A DNA stretch of 64,000 bases from HXMU1420-13 sp965249965 (GTDB taxonomy: Bacteria; Bacteroidota; Rhodothermia; Balneolales; Balneolaceae). Location: positions 620,001 through 684,000 of the forward strand of contig OZ252262.1 of assembly GCA_965249965.1 (NCBI GenBank), given 5' to 3'. A model generated the notes under the pieces. The model had not been told where the DNA came from. It did no database searches and saw only the letters and a program-made list of their open reading frames with translations. This document shows, piece by piece, positions 36,434-46,114 of this stretch (positions are counted from its first letter, which is position 1; each line of letters opens with the position of its first letter). A program made the position numbers and the translations under genes.

Positions 36434-38766
36434 TGCTGGTCCTTTACGGTTAAGGTGAGTGTGTGTAAGTCTTCGGATATTGAGGAATTTCCGACCATAA
36501 TTTCGAAGTCACCCGGTTCCACAACATATTCCATTTCAATGTTATAGAAAGCCAGTGAATTTGGAGTGATCGGGATAGTAATTGATTTAGTTTCGCCAGA
36601 ATTAAGCCAAACTTTTTTAAACCCTTTCAGCTCTTTTACAGGTCGGGTAACCGAACTCACCTTATCACGAATGTACATTTGCACAACTTCAGCGCCATTT
36701 TTTGTACCGATGTTTTTCACATCAAGTTGAAGAAAGGTAGATTCACCTCTGGAAATATGTGTCTTTTCCAGTCTCACGTTTGCTAGCTCGAATTTGGTAT
36801 AACTCAACCCAAATCCAAAAGAGAAAAGCGGACTTACCTCGGCATTTAAATAACCACGCCGAGCAGATGGTTTATAATTGTAATACACTGGCAAATGCCC
36901 CGCTGACCGAGGTATCGAAATTGGCAATTTAGCGGATGGATTTACTTCTCCAAAAATCACATCAGCCAACGCATTTCCTGCTTCTTGACCACCATACCAG
37001 CATTCCAAAATTGCATCTGCTTTTTCAGCTACATTATTTACGCTCAACGGACGGCCATTATAAAGAGCTGCGATAATTGGAATATCTAACTCGGAAAGCT
37101 CATCCACTAACTGGTCTTGATATCCAAACAAATCTAAATTGGTGCGATCGCCCATATGATGTAACGACCATGCCTCTCTGGACGTTTGATCATTCCCGCC
37201 AATCGCCAGAATGATTACATCTGCAGATTTTGCTAACTCAACAGCCTCTGCGATGCTTCTCATTTCATCGGCTTCATTTGGCAGGATCACTTCATCTGCT
37301 TCCCAACGTCCGCCAACGGTGATCTTGCACCCCTGGTGATAAATTATTTCTACATCATCACCCAGCGCTGCTTTTATGCCATCCAGAACGGTTACATTCG
37401 TAGAAGGTGAACCACTGTAACCGCCAAGTAAAGGTACATCGGCATTAGGACCGATAACTGCTACCGATTTTAGGCTACTTCTCGATAATGGCAGAATATC
37501 ATTTTGATTTTTTAGTAAGGTGATGGATTCTTGTGCAGCTTTCCGGGCTAGATTTTCATGTGCATCCTTATCTGTTTCTACTCTTTTTTCGATATAGGGC
37601 TCGTCAAATAAACCCAGTTTAAATTTCCATAAGAGCAAAGGCTCAACAAGTGCATCGATTTCAGATTCTTGAATGTGCCCTTCTGTTATTAGATCAGAAA
37701 TGTGAGGATAACAATCCGGCTCGGGAAATTCCATATTTACACCTGCTTGTACTGCAAGCTTCGCCGCTTCTTTTTTATCAGAAGCCAGATGATGCCCATG
37801 CGTTGCTTCTCGATCGAATAGTTCAGTGATTGCATAATAATCAGACACTAAAAATCCTTTAAAGCCCCATTCTTCTCGCAACACTTTGTTGAGCAACCAT
37901 TGGTTTGCATGGGATGGAATCCCATCAATTTCGTTATAAGATGGCATAATACTCACAACCCCCGCATCCTGAACTGCTTCTTTGAACGGTTTCAGAAATG
38001 TCTCACGTAAAACCCTCTCAGATACATTTACAGGTCCGCAATTCATCCCTGATTCGGGCTCGCCATGGGCAGCAAAGTGCTTTAAGGTTGCAATTACTTT
38101 GTCTTTGCCAGTGAAAGAAGCATCACCTTGAAATCCACGTACCGCAGCTTTTCCCATTTCTGATACTAAAAACGGGTCCTCCCCAAAAGTCTCTTCAACG
38201 CGGCCCCATCTTGGATCGCGTGCCACATCTACCACGGGAGTTAAGGCTTGATGCGCCCCCCGCTCTCTGGTTTCTTTCGCCGCGAGTGCATACAATTTCT
38301 CTATAAGTTCGGGATTGAACGTACCGCCGAGTGCAATGGGTTGCGGAAAACTAGTACCTCCTTTAGCTGCGAGCCCATGCAAACATTCTTCATGAAAAAT
38401 TACCGGGATTCCCAATCTTGAATGTTCAATAAAGAATTTCTGAATTGCATTCGTGAGCTCAATGGTTTGTTCTGCATCAAATCCAGCGTCATGGCCAGAC
38501 TGTTCATCTTTTCCTGCATCACTCGGTCTCCCAATTTGCCCGATTCCATTTCCATGGCTAAAAAACTTCTTTGCCTTTTTTTCATCGAAGAATCCATCTT
38601 CATCGACCAGCACTTCTTTTTTGTCATTCCAGATGCAGGTCATTTGAGCAACCTTCTCTTCCACGGTCATTCTGGAAATCAAATCCCGTACTCTAGTTTC
38701 AGCATTTAGAGTCGCATCTTTATAGGGCGCCGTTTCAAGCACATCCACCGATTTAATTTTATCCAT
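36430..38766 (-). CDS. GH3 beta-xylosidase/beta-glucosidase
   Basis: 778 residues from the ATG at 38766, one base after the previous stop. The TTG four codons earlier overlaps the xylanase end. GH3 N-terminal barrel (PVVDVARDPRWGRVEETFGED split by a break, KHFAAHGEPESGMN, nucleophile Asp in GFLVSDYYAI), C-terminal sandwich domain and a fibronectin-like end domain (about 680-775). No signal peptide, so it is probably cytoplasmic and cleaves imported xylo-oligomers. Substrate is inferred from the locus. Confidence 0.9.
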   Translation of the reverse strand: MDKIKSVDVLETAPYKDATLNAETRVRDLISRMTVEEKVAQMTCIWNDKKEVLVDEDGFFDEKKAKKFFSHGNGIGQIGRPSDAGKDEQSGHDAGFDAEQTIELTNAIQKFFIEHSRLGIPVIFHEECLHGLAAKGGTSFPQPIALGGTFNPELIEKLYALAAKETRERGAHQALTPVVDVARDPRWGRVEETFGEDPFLVSEMGKAAVRGFQGDASFTGKDKVIATLKHFAAHGEPESGMNCGPVNVSERVLRETFLKPFKEAVQDAGVVSIMPSYNEIDGIPSHANQWLLNKVLREEWGFKGFLVSDYYAITELFDREATHGHHLASDKKEAAKLAVQAGVNMEFPEPDCYPHISDLITEGHIQESEIDALVEPLLLWKFKLGLFDEPYIEKRVETDKDAHENLARKAAQESITLLKNQNDILPLSRSSLKSVAVIGPNADVPLLGGYSGSPSTNVTVLDGIKAALGDDVEIIYHQGCKITVGGRWEADEVILPNEADEMRSIAEAVELAKSADVIILAIGGNDQTSREAWSLHHMGDRTNLDLFGYQDQLVDELSELDIPIIAALYNGRPLSVNNVAEKADAILECWYGGQEAGNALADVIFGEVNPSAKLPISIPRSAGHLPVYYNYKPSARRGYLNAEVSPLFSFGFGLSYTKFELANVRLEKTHISRGESTFLQLDVKNIGTKNGAEVVQMYIRDKVSSVTRPVKELKGFKKVWLNSGETKSITIPITPNSLAFYNIEMEYVVEPGDFEIMVGNSSISEDLHTLTLTVKDQQ

Positions 38767-38767
38767 G

Positions 38768-39880
38768 TTATTCCTCAACCAAACTGATTAGTTCACTAAC
38801 TACTTTTTTGGCTGATCCTTCCCGATCGAAAAGTAATGGGTAATTCGTGCGGCCACCAACCGGCCATCCATTTTTCCAGGAATCTCCATCAGTAACACCC
38901 CACGTTGTAACCCGATTAATTTTATCAGAATACTTGATAAAAATTTCAATCAAAGCCTTATAAGTATCAATTTGTTGCTGTTCAATTTCCGGTGGCATTC
39001 CATCCGTGTAAGGATTTAATGAATCAGCTAACTCTGCCCGCATACTTATATCTGCACCCATATAATCCATGGCAGAGGGTAGTACATCAATATCCAGTTC
39101 GGTAATCGCAACAACGCCCAATTCAGAAAACTTGATAATACTCTCTTCTAAATCCTCTAGTGGTGGATAATCAAAGCCATAATGGCCTTGCATTCCAATA
39201 CCGGTAACCTTTATTCCCTGTTCCTGAATGGACTTTACAAGTTGAATTACTCCGTCTGCCTTTTCCGCATTTGGGAGATTGTAATCATTGTAATAAAGCT
39301 CAGCTTCGGGGTCGGCTTCCTGTGCAAATTGAAATGCTTTTGCCACATAATCCGGGCCAATAATATTGTTCCACTTAGACTCTCGCATCGTACCGTCCTC
39401 GTTCAATGCCTCGTTAACCACATCCCAACCGTCAACCCGCCCTTTATATCGGGTTACTATTGTTTTGATATGATTTTCCATGCGTGCTAACAGCGCCTCT
39501 CGTGATAACGGCGTCCCATCTTCATGTTCAAAAACCCAATCGGGAGTTTGCGAATGCCAAATCAACGCATGAGAAATAATGTACATGTCGTTTGCTTCTC
39601 CAAAGGCTACAAATTCATCCGCATCATCAAAGAAAAATTCGCCGGGTTCAGGATGAATATTTTCCCATTTCATATCATTTTCGGGTGTGATTGAATTGAA
39701 ATGGGTTTTTAAAATTGGAACTGCTTTTTCATCGGTTTGTTTATACTGCGCTGTATTTATTGCAGCACCTATATAAAAATGATCCGCGTAAGCATCAGAC
39801 AAAGATTTTGACTTTTCATCCGCTCCTGTACAAGAAATGGAGATCGCCACTAAAGCGATAATACCTGGCATTGCTTTCAT
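38768..39880 (-). CDS. GH10 endo-xylanase, lipoprotein
   Basis: 370 residues. The N-terminal segment ends in a lipobox ISISC, so it is membrane anchored (Cys17). GH10 barrel: acid/base Glu in DVVNEALNED, nucleophile in AITELDIDVLP, plus HALIWHSQTPDWVF. Compared with the T9SS xylanase it lacks a CBM and a sorting tail, so it likely acts on oligosaccharides in the periplasm or on the surface. The start shares bases with the xylA stop (TAATG). Confidence 0.93.
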   Translation of the reverse strand: MKAMPGIIALVAISISCTGADEKSKSLSDAYADHFYIGAAINTAQYKQTDEKAVPILKTHFNSITPENDMKWENIHPEPGEFFFDDADEFVAFGEANDMYIISHALIWHSQTPDWVFEHEDGTPLSREALLARMENHIKTIVTRYKGRVDGWDVVNEALNEDGTMRESKWNNIIGPDYVAKAFQFAQEADPEAELYYNDYNLPNAEKADGVIQLVKSIQEQGIKVTGIGMQGHYGFDYPPLEDLEESIIKFSELGVVAITELDIDVLPSAMDYMGADISMRAELADSLNPYTDGMPPEIEQQQIDTYKALIEIFIKYSDKINRVTTWGVTDGDSWKNGWPVGGRTNYPLLFDREGSAKKVVSELISLVEE

Positions 39881-41208
39881 TAGAGATACCTGTTTACAAG
39901 GTTTTCAAATCTTTCTTGTTTGCCGCTTATTTGTTCTAATTCAGGATTATCACCGGCAATTTTATGTAAATCCTCAAGGCTGAGGTTGCCGTTTTCGAAT
40001 TCTTGTCCTGCTCCAGCATCGAAAGATTGATAGCGTTCTTTTTTCAGCTTCTTGTATTCCGATTTTTCGAGAATTTCATCAGCAGCAAGTAAAGCCCGGG
40101 CAAAAACGTCCATCCCACCAATATGAGCGTGAAACAGATCTTCTAAATCGGTTGAATTTCGACGGGTTTTTGCATCAAAGTTTATTCCACCTCCTTGAAA
40201 ACCACCCGCTTCAAGGATAATCATCATGGCTTGGGTGAGCTCATACACATCAACAGGAAATTGATCGGTATCCCAGCCATTTTGATAATCACCACGGTTT
40301 GCATCAATACTTCCGAGTAGCCCATTGTCCGCTGCCACCTGAAGCTCATGCTCGAATGTATGCCCGGCTAACGTTGCATGATTTACTTCGATATTTAGCT
40401 TAAAATCATCCATTAAATCGAACTTTTGCAGGAACCCAAGAACCGTAGCTGCATCAAAATCATACTGATGTTTGGATGGTTCCGCAGGTTTTGGCTCTAT
40501 GAAAAATGTGCCTTTGAACCCATTTGCACGGGCATAATCTTTTGCCATGTGCAGGAATCGCGCAAAATGTTCTTGTTCGCGTTTCATATCCGTGTTTAAA
40601 AGACTCATGTAGCCTTCACGACCGCCCCAAAACACATAATTTTCTCCACTGAGTTTGATGGTGGCATCCAATGCATTTTTTAGTTGAGCACCTGCATGTG
40701 CAACAACATTAAAATCAGGATTTGTAGAAGCCCCATTCATGTACTTTGGATTCGAAAACAAATTGGCAGTTCCCCAAAGCAGTTTTACTCCCGATGCCTT
40801 CTGCTTTTCAAGCGCATAATCTGTAATGAAATTTAGCCGTTTTTCGGATTCAGCCAGCGAGTCTCCTTCATCAATTAAATCGAAATCGTGAAAACAATAG
40901 TATGGAACCCCCAGTTTGGTGATAAACTCGAACGCCGCATCCATTTTGTCTTTTGCATTTTGATAAGGATCGGCACTCGTTGCCCATGGAAATTCTTTTG
41001 TGCCTGGACCAAATGGATCACCACCCGTTCCGGTTAAGGTGTGCCAATAAGCAACCGCAAACCTAAAATGTTCTTTCATTGTTTTACCGGCAACTATCTT
41101 TGATTCGTCATAGAATCTAAAGGCCAATGGATTATCAGATTGCTTTCCTTCAAACCGAATGCTTCCGATTCCGGTGAAATATTCTTTATCTCCAATAAGT
41201 GGCTTCAT
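39880..41208 (-). CDS. xylA: Xylose isomerase
   Basis: 442 residues from the ATG at 41208 (KPLIGDKEYFTGIG follows). The frame continues upstream into xylB but a start there is unlikely. YYCFHDFDLIDEGDSLAE has the catalytic His, then FIEPKPAEPSKHQYDFD and NIEVNHATLAGHTFEHEL are the metal-binding signatures. It converts D-xylose to D-xylulose. Ten bases separate it from the xylB stop. Confidence 0.97.
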   Translation of the reverse strand: MKPLIGDKEYFTGIGSIRFEGKQSDNPLAFRFYDESKIVAGKTMKEHFRFAVAYWHTLTGTGGDPFGPGTKEFPWATSADPYQNAKDKMDAAFEFITKLGVPYYCFHDFDLIDEGDSLAESEKRLNFITDYALEKQKASGVKLLWGTANLFSNPKYMNGASTNPDFNVVAHAGAQLKNALDATIKLSGENYVFWGGREGYMSLLNTDMKREQEHFARFLHMAKDYARANGFKGTFFIEPKPAEPSKHQYDFDAATVLGFLQKFDLMDDFKLNIEVNHATLAGHTFEHELQVAADNGLLGSIDANRGDYQNGWDTDQFPVDVYELTQAMMIILEAGGFQGGGINFDAKTRRNSTDLEDLFHAHIGGMDVFARALLAADEILEKSEYKKLKKERYQSFDAGAGQEFENGNLSLEDLHKIAGDNPELEQISGKQERFENLVNRYL

Positions 41209-41218
41209 TCTTTTGTAT

Positions 41219-42709
41219 TTAAAATGCGTGTTTGTTGATTGATTCTTTCCATCGACCAAAATGCTCTTTGTATTCTGATTTTAGACTTTGACTTGGGCTT
41301 ATTCTTTCAATTAGATCTAGATTCTTGAATGCCGCCTCAGGTGTTTCATAATATCCAACCCCCAATGCAGCACCTCGCGCAGCTCCGGCAGCACCATCTG
41401 TATCATATAACTCGAGTTCAGTGCCGGTTACATTCACAAATATTTCTCTGAAAGATTTACTTAAAAAAAGATTGGCATTTCCAGCCCGAATCGCTTTTTG
41501 AGGCACCCCAAGTTCTCCTAACATTTCGAAGCCCAGATTTAATGCGAAAGCTATTCCTTCTAGTGATGATCGTAGCAGATGGGCATTAGTGTGTCTGTTG
41601 AAATCCAGATGTAGAAAATGTGAACCAATAATTCGATTCTCAAAAATTCGTTCTGCCCCATTTCCAAATGGCAGGCATTGTAAACCATTTGCTCCAGGTT
41701 CAACCGATTCGACCATTACGTTCATTTGCTCATAGTTGATACTTTCTGTTCCCGAATTCAATAATTTCTTAAGCCAGCTGTATAGAATTCCGGTTCCATT
41801 TACACAAATGAGTACCCCATTCCTGGGATTTCTTTCCGTTGAGTTTACATGCATAAATGTATTTATGCGTGACTTTTTATCAAATACATTTTTATCTGTG
41901 ACGGCGTATATCACTCCGGAAGTGCCCGCAGTAGCAGCAATTTCACCCGGATGTAGAACATTCAAAGAAAAGGCATTATTTGGTTGATCACCTGCCCGAT
42001 AGGAAAGCTGAACACCCTTTTTCAAGCCTAATTCTTTTGCTACCTGATCGCTTAATGTAAGCTTCGATCCAATTGAGGGTTCAATCTCGGGAATGTGTCT
42101 CTTATCAAAATTATAAACATTTAGTACGTCGCTACTGATTTTCTTCTGTTCAAAATCCCAAAAAATACCCTCCGATAAGCCCGTTGCCGTTGTTGAGATT
42201 TCATTGGTTAGTTTCATCACCAAGAAATCACCGGGAAGCATTATTTTATGAATTCTTCGGTAAATATCCGGTTCATTTTCTTTTACCCAGGCAAGTTTTG
42301 AAGCCGTAAAATTTCCAGGTGAATTCAATATTTTTGGCAGAATTTGTTCACCGCCCATCGCCTGAAATGCATCTTCTCCAATCGCCACGGCTCGGCTATC
42401 ACACCAAATAATAGATGGGCGCAAAACACGGTGTTGATCATCTACCAGCACCAAGCCATGCATTTGATAGGAAACTCCAATGGCTTCGATCTTTAACAGG
42501 TCTATACCTTTTTCCGCCAACCTCTGTACAGTAATTTTTAGATTCGACCACCACAATTCCGGGTCTTGTTCTGCCCAGCCTGCCACGGGAGATTGAATCT
42601 CCATCTCATTTTCCGGGTAGGTTGAAGAAGCAATTATCGCCCCTTCTTCTGCATCTAACACAGAAACTTTAATCGATGAGCTGCCTAAGTCTATTCCAAG
42701 AAAATACAT
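41219..42709 (-). CDS. xylB: Xylulokinase
   Basis: 496 residues, FGGY family. FLGIDLGSSSIKVSVLD (ATP site), GVSYQMHGLVLVD, AGDQPNNAFSLNVL, and AIRAGNANLFLSKSFREIFVNVTG, split by the usual strands. It phosphorylates xylulose to xylulose-5-P for the pentose phosphate pathway. It is the first gene of the xyl operon, and the palindrome just upstream suggests control there. Confidence 0.95.
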   Translation of the reverse strand: MYFLGIDLGSSSIKVSVLDAEEGAIIASSTYPENEMEIQSPVAGWAEQDPELWWSNLKITVQRLAEKGIDLLKIEAIGVSYQMHGLVLVDDQHRVLRPSIIWCDSRAVAIGEDAFQAMGGEQILPKILNSPGNFTASKLAWVKENEPDIYRRIHKIMLPGDFLVMKLTNEISTTATGLSEGIFWDFEQKKISSDVLNVYNFDKRHIPEIEPSIGSKLTLSDQVAKELGLKKGVQLSYRAGDQPNNAFSLNVLHPGEIAATAGTSGVIYAVTDKNVFDKKSRINTFMHVNSTERNPRNGVLICVNGTGILYSWLKKLLNSGTESINYEQMNVMVESVEPGANGLQCLPFGNGAERIFENRIIGSHFLHLDFNRHTNAHLLRSSLEGIAFALNLGFEMLGELGVPQKAIRAGNANLFLSKSFREIFVNVTGTELELYDTDGAAGAARGAALGVGYYETPEAAFKNLDLIERISPSQSLKSEYKEHFGRWKESINKHAF

Positions 42710-42720
42710 ATCGCGTGACC

Positions 42721-42736
42721 CTACTATTAATAGTAG
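42721..42736. promoter_or_regulatory. 16-bp perfect palindrome upstream of xylB
   Basis: CTACTATTAATAGTAG is its own reverse complement and starts 12 bases upstream of the xylB start codon. On the minus strand a TATAAT (42740-42745) lies immediately before it, so the palindrome would sit at about the transcription start, a good place for an operator. Confidence 0.5.
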
Positions 42737-42795
42737 TAGATTATATTTAAATCAGCGCTGAAATGAAACAAGATTGTGCAAATTTCTCACAATAA

Positions 42796-42815
42796 TTGCG
42801 CAAATTTTGCTCAAA
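42796..42815. promoter_or_regulatory. Candidate LacI-family operator (xyl side)
   Basis: TTGCGCAAATTTTGCTCAAA contains the palindrome TTGCGCAA and closely matches a second copy at 43820. It lies at the lacI 3' end, overlapping its stop, and about 90 bases upstream of xylB. The regulator may bind both copies. Confidence 0.5.
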
Positions 42816-43815
42816 CTAAACTTGAACCTCTTACTTCCAGCGACACAGGCACCATAGATACAATACCCCGATGCGGAACCGGTTCTTTCAATCTCTGAAT
42901 AATCATATCGAAGGTATGCTCGGCTAATTCCACGTAATTCGTATTCACTGAACTAATCTGAGGAAAGTGAGTCTCACAGATTGGTAAATTATCATAACCC
43001 ACAACTGCTACATCATCCGGAATTTTTAACCCATTTTTCCGTGCAGCCTCCATAAATCCAACTGCCATTGCATCATTGGCTACAAAAATTGCTTGAGGTA
43101 ACTCTTTTGTTTTACCGAAATCTTCGAAAGCCTGAACCCCGGCTTCCAGGGTATAATCCCCTTGAGTACGCCATATAAGTTCGATGTCTGATTTGTACTT
43201 GATAAAATCAATAAATCCGTTGGTTCTAAAGCGAGATTCCGGCATAGATGATGGCCCTTCAATTAAGCCAACTTGTTTAAAACCAACTTGCTGGAAGTGC
43301 TTCGCAACTAACCCGGCTCCTTGATATGCATCGAACGTTACGGTATCTATGGGAGTGTCATCTACATTTGAACAGGATAGAATTGGGAAATCAATGGGTA
43401 TAGTTTTTAGAATTTCGCGGTAATCGTCATCCGATAATTCCGGAATAAATAAGACGGCCCCTTTAAAACCCATACTACGCACTTCTTCAATAATTTTCTT
43501 TACCGATAGCTTATTCTCTGCGGTACTGAATAAAGACAGAGATAGTTCTTTATTGATGGCGCCTTCCTGAAATCCGACAAAAAAAGAAGCGAAAAATTCA
43601 CCTGTTCTGAAACTGGTGATTAATGCAATATAGGTTGGGAAGTTTGAGGGCAGATTTCCTGAAAATTGTGAAAAATCAAATCCAAGTTCCCGTGCTGCTT
43701 CAATGATGAGCGAACGGTTTTTATCCGATATTCTACCTTCACCACGAATCGCTCTGGAAACTGTAGAAACGGAAAATCCGGTTTTATCGGCGATATGTTT
43801 AAGTCTGACTTTCAA
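42811..43815 (-). CDS. LacI family transcriptional regulator
   Basis: 334 residues from the TTG at 43815. N-terminal helix-turn-helix KVRLKHIADKTGFSVSTVSRA and IRGEGRISDKN with the hinge, then a periplasmic-binding-like sensor domain (about 55-330; VFDAYQGAGLVAKHF-type and AIFVANDAMAVGFMEA). The start is uncertain because only TTG/GTG codons are available; longer starts (up to 43848) would cover the operator-like repeat. It is expected to repress the xyl operon and itself, with a xylose-related inducer. Confidence 0.87.
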   Translation of the reverse strand: MKVRLKHIADKTGFSVSTVSRAIRGEGRISDKNRSLIIEAARELGFDFSQFSGNLPSNFPTYIALITSFRTGEFFASFFVGFQEGAINKELSLSLFSTAENKLSVKKIIEEVRSMGFKGAVLFIPELSDDDYREILKTIPIDFPILSCSNVDDTPIDTVTFDAYQGAGLVAKHFQQVGFKQVGLIEGPSSMPESRFRTNGFIDFIKYKSDIELIWRTQGDYTLEAGVQAFEDFGKTKELPQAIFVANDAMAVGFMEAARKNGLKIPDDVAVVGYDNLPICETHFPQISSVNTNYVELAEHTFDMIIQRLKEPVPHRGIVSMVPVSLEVRGSSLV

Positions 43816-43819
43816 CTTT

Positions 43820-43839
43820 TTGCGCAAAATTTGCACAAA
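43820..43839. promoter_or_regulatory. Candidate LacI-family operator (autoregulatory side)
   Basis: TTGCGCAAAATTTGCACAAA shares the TTGCGCAA palindrome and TTTGC spacing with the copy at 42796. It lies just before the preferred lacI start. Position and identity to the other copy support binding by this LacI protein. Confidence 0.5.
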
Positions 43840-43869
43840 TCTAAGCAAAAAAACACGCCTAAATCAGAA

Positions 43870-45066
43870 TTACCTGCCAGCTACGCGTTTTCGCAATGTC
43901 ATTTCAGCCTCATATTCGCTTCCATCTCGGAACAATCGGAGAGTCATTGTATCGCCCTCCTCAAATTCTCGCATCAATGCCCAGGCGTGCATTTCGCTGG
44001 TAACCCGCTCATTTCCGATCCGGGTTATAATGTCCCCAGGCATAATTCCGCTATCATAGGCCGGACCATCTTTGTTAATACTTAACACGAATAACCCTGC
44101 AACGGGGGGCAATCCATATTGATACACCAGTTGATTCGTCATTTGTGTGAATTCCATTCCCGGATCAAAATCCAGAGAAACTTCCCCGGAATCTTTAAGC
44201 TGACCAATAATTTTCTGAACACGATCACTTGGAATCGCAAACCCAAGCCCGACAAAACCGCTACTCGTGCCTCCTGTAAAAATAAAAGTGTTTACTCCAA
44301 TTACCTCTCCTTCGCTATTTAAAAGTGGTCCACCGGAATTCCCTCGATTGATGGCTGCATCGGTTTGAATCATATCCATGTACACCCGTGGCTCCTGGGG
44401 ATCGGGTCGAAAATCGCGATTTGTTCCACTAACTACTCCAACTGTTACCGTTGGCTGGCCATCAGCAAATAAACCAAACGGATTTCCCATTGCAATGGCC
44501 CATTCCCCTACCATCACAAGGTCAGAATCGGCAAATTCTACAAATGGAAATTTCTGATTGTCATCTTTTATTTTTAGCAGTGATAAATCGGCAAATTCAT
44601 CGGCGCCCAATAGCTCAGCCTCATAGCTTTCGCCATTTGTTAGCGTAACCATGATCGTTTTTGCCTGCTTACTCGCTACATGTTCGTTGGTTACGATCAA
44701 GCCATCTTCACTGATAATAAATCCGGATCCCATGCTTTGTACTTCACGCTGAATGGGACGCTCGAAAAAACGGAAGAAAAACGAATCGAAATCCCGTGTG
44801 TATCCTCGCTGAAGTTCCGTTACGGTGATGCTTACTATTGCCGGCTCAGCCTTAGAAACAGCCTGAGTTATTGCATTGCTCCGACTTTGGTTTATAGCAT
44901 CCGAACTTGTGCTTTGTGGTGTTTTTACAGCCAAATTATTGGAGGCAGAAGCTTCACCCGCACTTTTATTGCTTACCGGGATAATTGGTTCATTTTCCTG
45001 ACTAGAATCTGTACAGGAAATCAAAAATATTAGTAGCGATAGAATAACAGTAGCCGTTTTTGTCAT
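43870..45066 (-). CDS. HtrA/DegP-like serine protease, lipoprotein
   Basis: 398 residues. Lipobox LISC (Cys18) anchors it. The trypsin-like domain has His in IVTNEHVAS, Asp in EFADLSLLKI and Ser in RGNSGGPLLN. There is one PDZ domain at the C-terminus (about 300-395), as in DegS. It should degrade or sense misfolded envelope proteins. It follows the DHH gene by nine bases. Confidence 0.93.
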   Translation of the reverse strand: MTKTATVILSLLIFLISCTDSSQENEPIIPVSNKSAGEASASNNLAVKTPQSTSSDAINQSRSNAITQAVSKAEPAIVSITVTELQRGYTRDFDSFFFRFFERPIQREVQSMGSGFIISEDGLIVTNEHVASKQAKTIMVTLTNGESYEAELLGADEFADLSLLKIKDDNQKFPFVEFADSDLVMVGEWAIAMGNPFGLFADGQPTVTVGVVSGTNRDFRPDPQEPRVYMDMIQTDAAINRGNSGGPLLNSEGEVIGVNTFIFTGGTSSGFVGLGFAIPSDRVQKIIGQLKDSGEVSLDFDPGMEFTQMTNQLVYQYGLPPVAGLFVLSINKDGPAYDSGIMPGDIITRIGNERVTSEMHAWALMREFEEGDTMTLRLFRDGSEYEAEMTLRKRVAGR

Positions 45067-45075
45067 AGGCAGCGA

Positions 45076-46041
45076 TTACTTCAATTGTTGTGTTCCGATT
45101 GCAATTACATCTTCCATGGCTTTTTCGATGGGTCCGGGATGCGAACCAGCGGCCGCTTTTTTATGCCCGCCACCATTAATTTGTCGAGCCCATTTATTTA
45201 CGTCAATTTCACTACGGGATCTTAAGCTGATCTTAATTCGATCTTCATCCTCCCGGAATAAAATACAGGCCTTAACTCCTGAGATGCTCAGCGGGTAGCT
45301 CACAAATCCTTCGGTATCTTCTTTTTTGGTGTTAGTGGCTTCAAACATGGCTTTAGTAACGCAGATACTTGCAATTTGTTGGTCGGCATGTAGGGTAATT
45401 GTTTCAAGCGCTTTACTCAACAATTGTAGCTGATTCAGCTTTTTGGTTGAATACACTTTTTCAACTACGTCATTTGGTTTAAAACCCCCTCGTTCCAACA
45501 AATCGGCTCCTGCTCTCAGCGTATTTGGAGTTACACTATCGAATTGATATGAACCGGTGTCTGTTACAATTCCCACATACATTGCTTTTGCAGCTTTTGT
45601 ATCAATTTGTGTGATATCGTGCTCAGCATATAATTCATACACCAATTCCGCCGTAGATGAATAATCCGTTCGTGAAACGGCCACTTCAAAAATATCGTCA
45701 GGTTGCGGGTGATGATCAATCATATAAATAGGTTTTCCAGAACTTGGAATAGATTCTGCAGTAGCCCCAAATCGATGGAGTGCATTTCCATCCAGAATTA
45801 CAAAGGCATCATACGCTGACAATCTTCTGGAATCCGGTTGTTGAATAGGGAAAATATCGTTTAACCAGGCCAGATTATCTGCGGGACCATCTTGATTGTA
45901 TGCGGTTGCGTCGATTCCATTTTTTTGTAGCCACAAACAAAAAGCTACTTGCGAACCCAGGCAATCGCCATCTGGTCGAATGTGTGAAAAAACAGCGATG
46001 CGTTTGTGTCGTTTAATTTTTTTGGTGAATTCTTTGTACAT
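45076..46041 (-). CDS. DHH family phosphoesterase (NrnA-like)
   Basis: 321 residues. DHH domain: AVFSHIRPDGDCLGSQVA, YMIDHHPQPDD. DHHA1 domain: INGGGHKKAAAGS. This pattern matches NrnA, which degrades nanoRNA oligos and pAp. It is the first of two genes with the HtrA protease downstream. Confidence 0.93.
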   Translation of the reverse strand: MYKEFTKKIKRHKRIAVFSHIRPDGDCLGSQVAFCLWLQKNGIDATAYNQDGPADNLAWLNDIFPIQQPDSRRLSAYDAFVILDGNALHRFGATAESIPSSGKPIYMIDHHPQPDDIFEVAVSRTDYSSTAELVYELYAEHDITQIDTKAAKAMYVGIVTDTGSYQFDSVTPNTLRAGADLLERGGFKPNDVVEKVYSTKKLNQLQLLSKALETITLHADQQIASICVTKAMFEATNTKKEDTEGFVSYPLSISGVKACILFREDEDRIKISLRSRSEIDVNKWARQINGGGHKKAAAGSHPGPIEKAMEDVIAIGTQQLK

Positions 46042-46114
46042 AAATCTCCTTTGCGTCGAAAATACTCAATCGTATTACAAAACCATTATCTTTTGCGACT
46101 AATCAAACTGAAAT

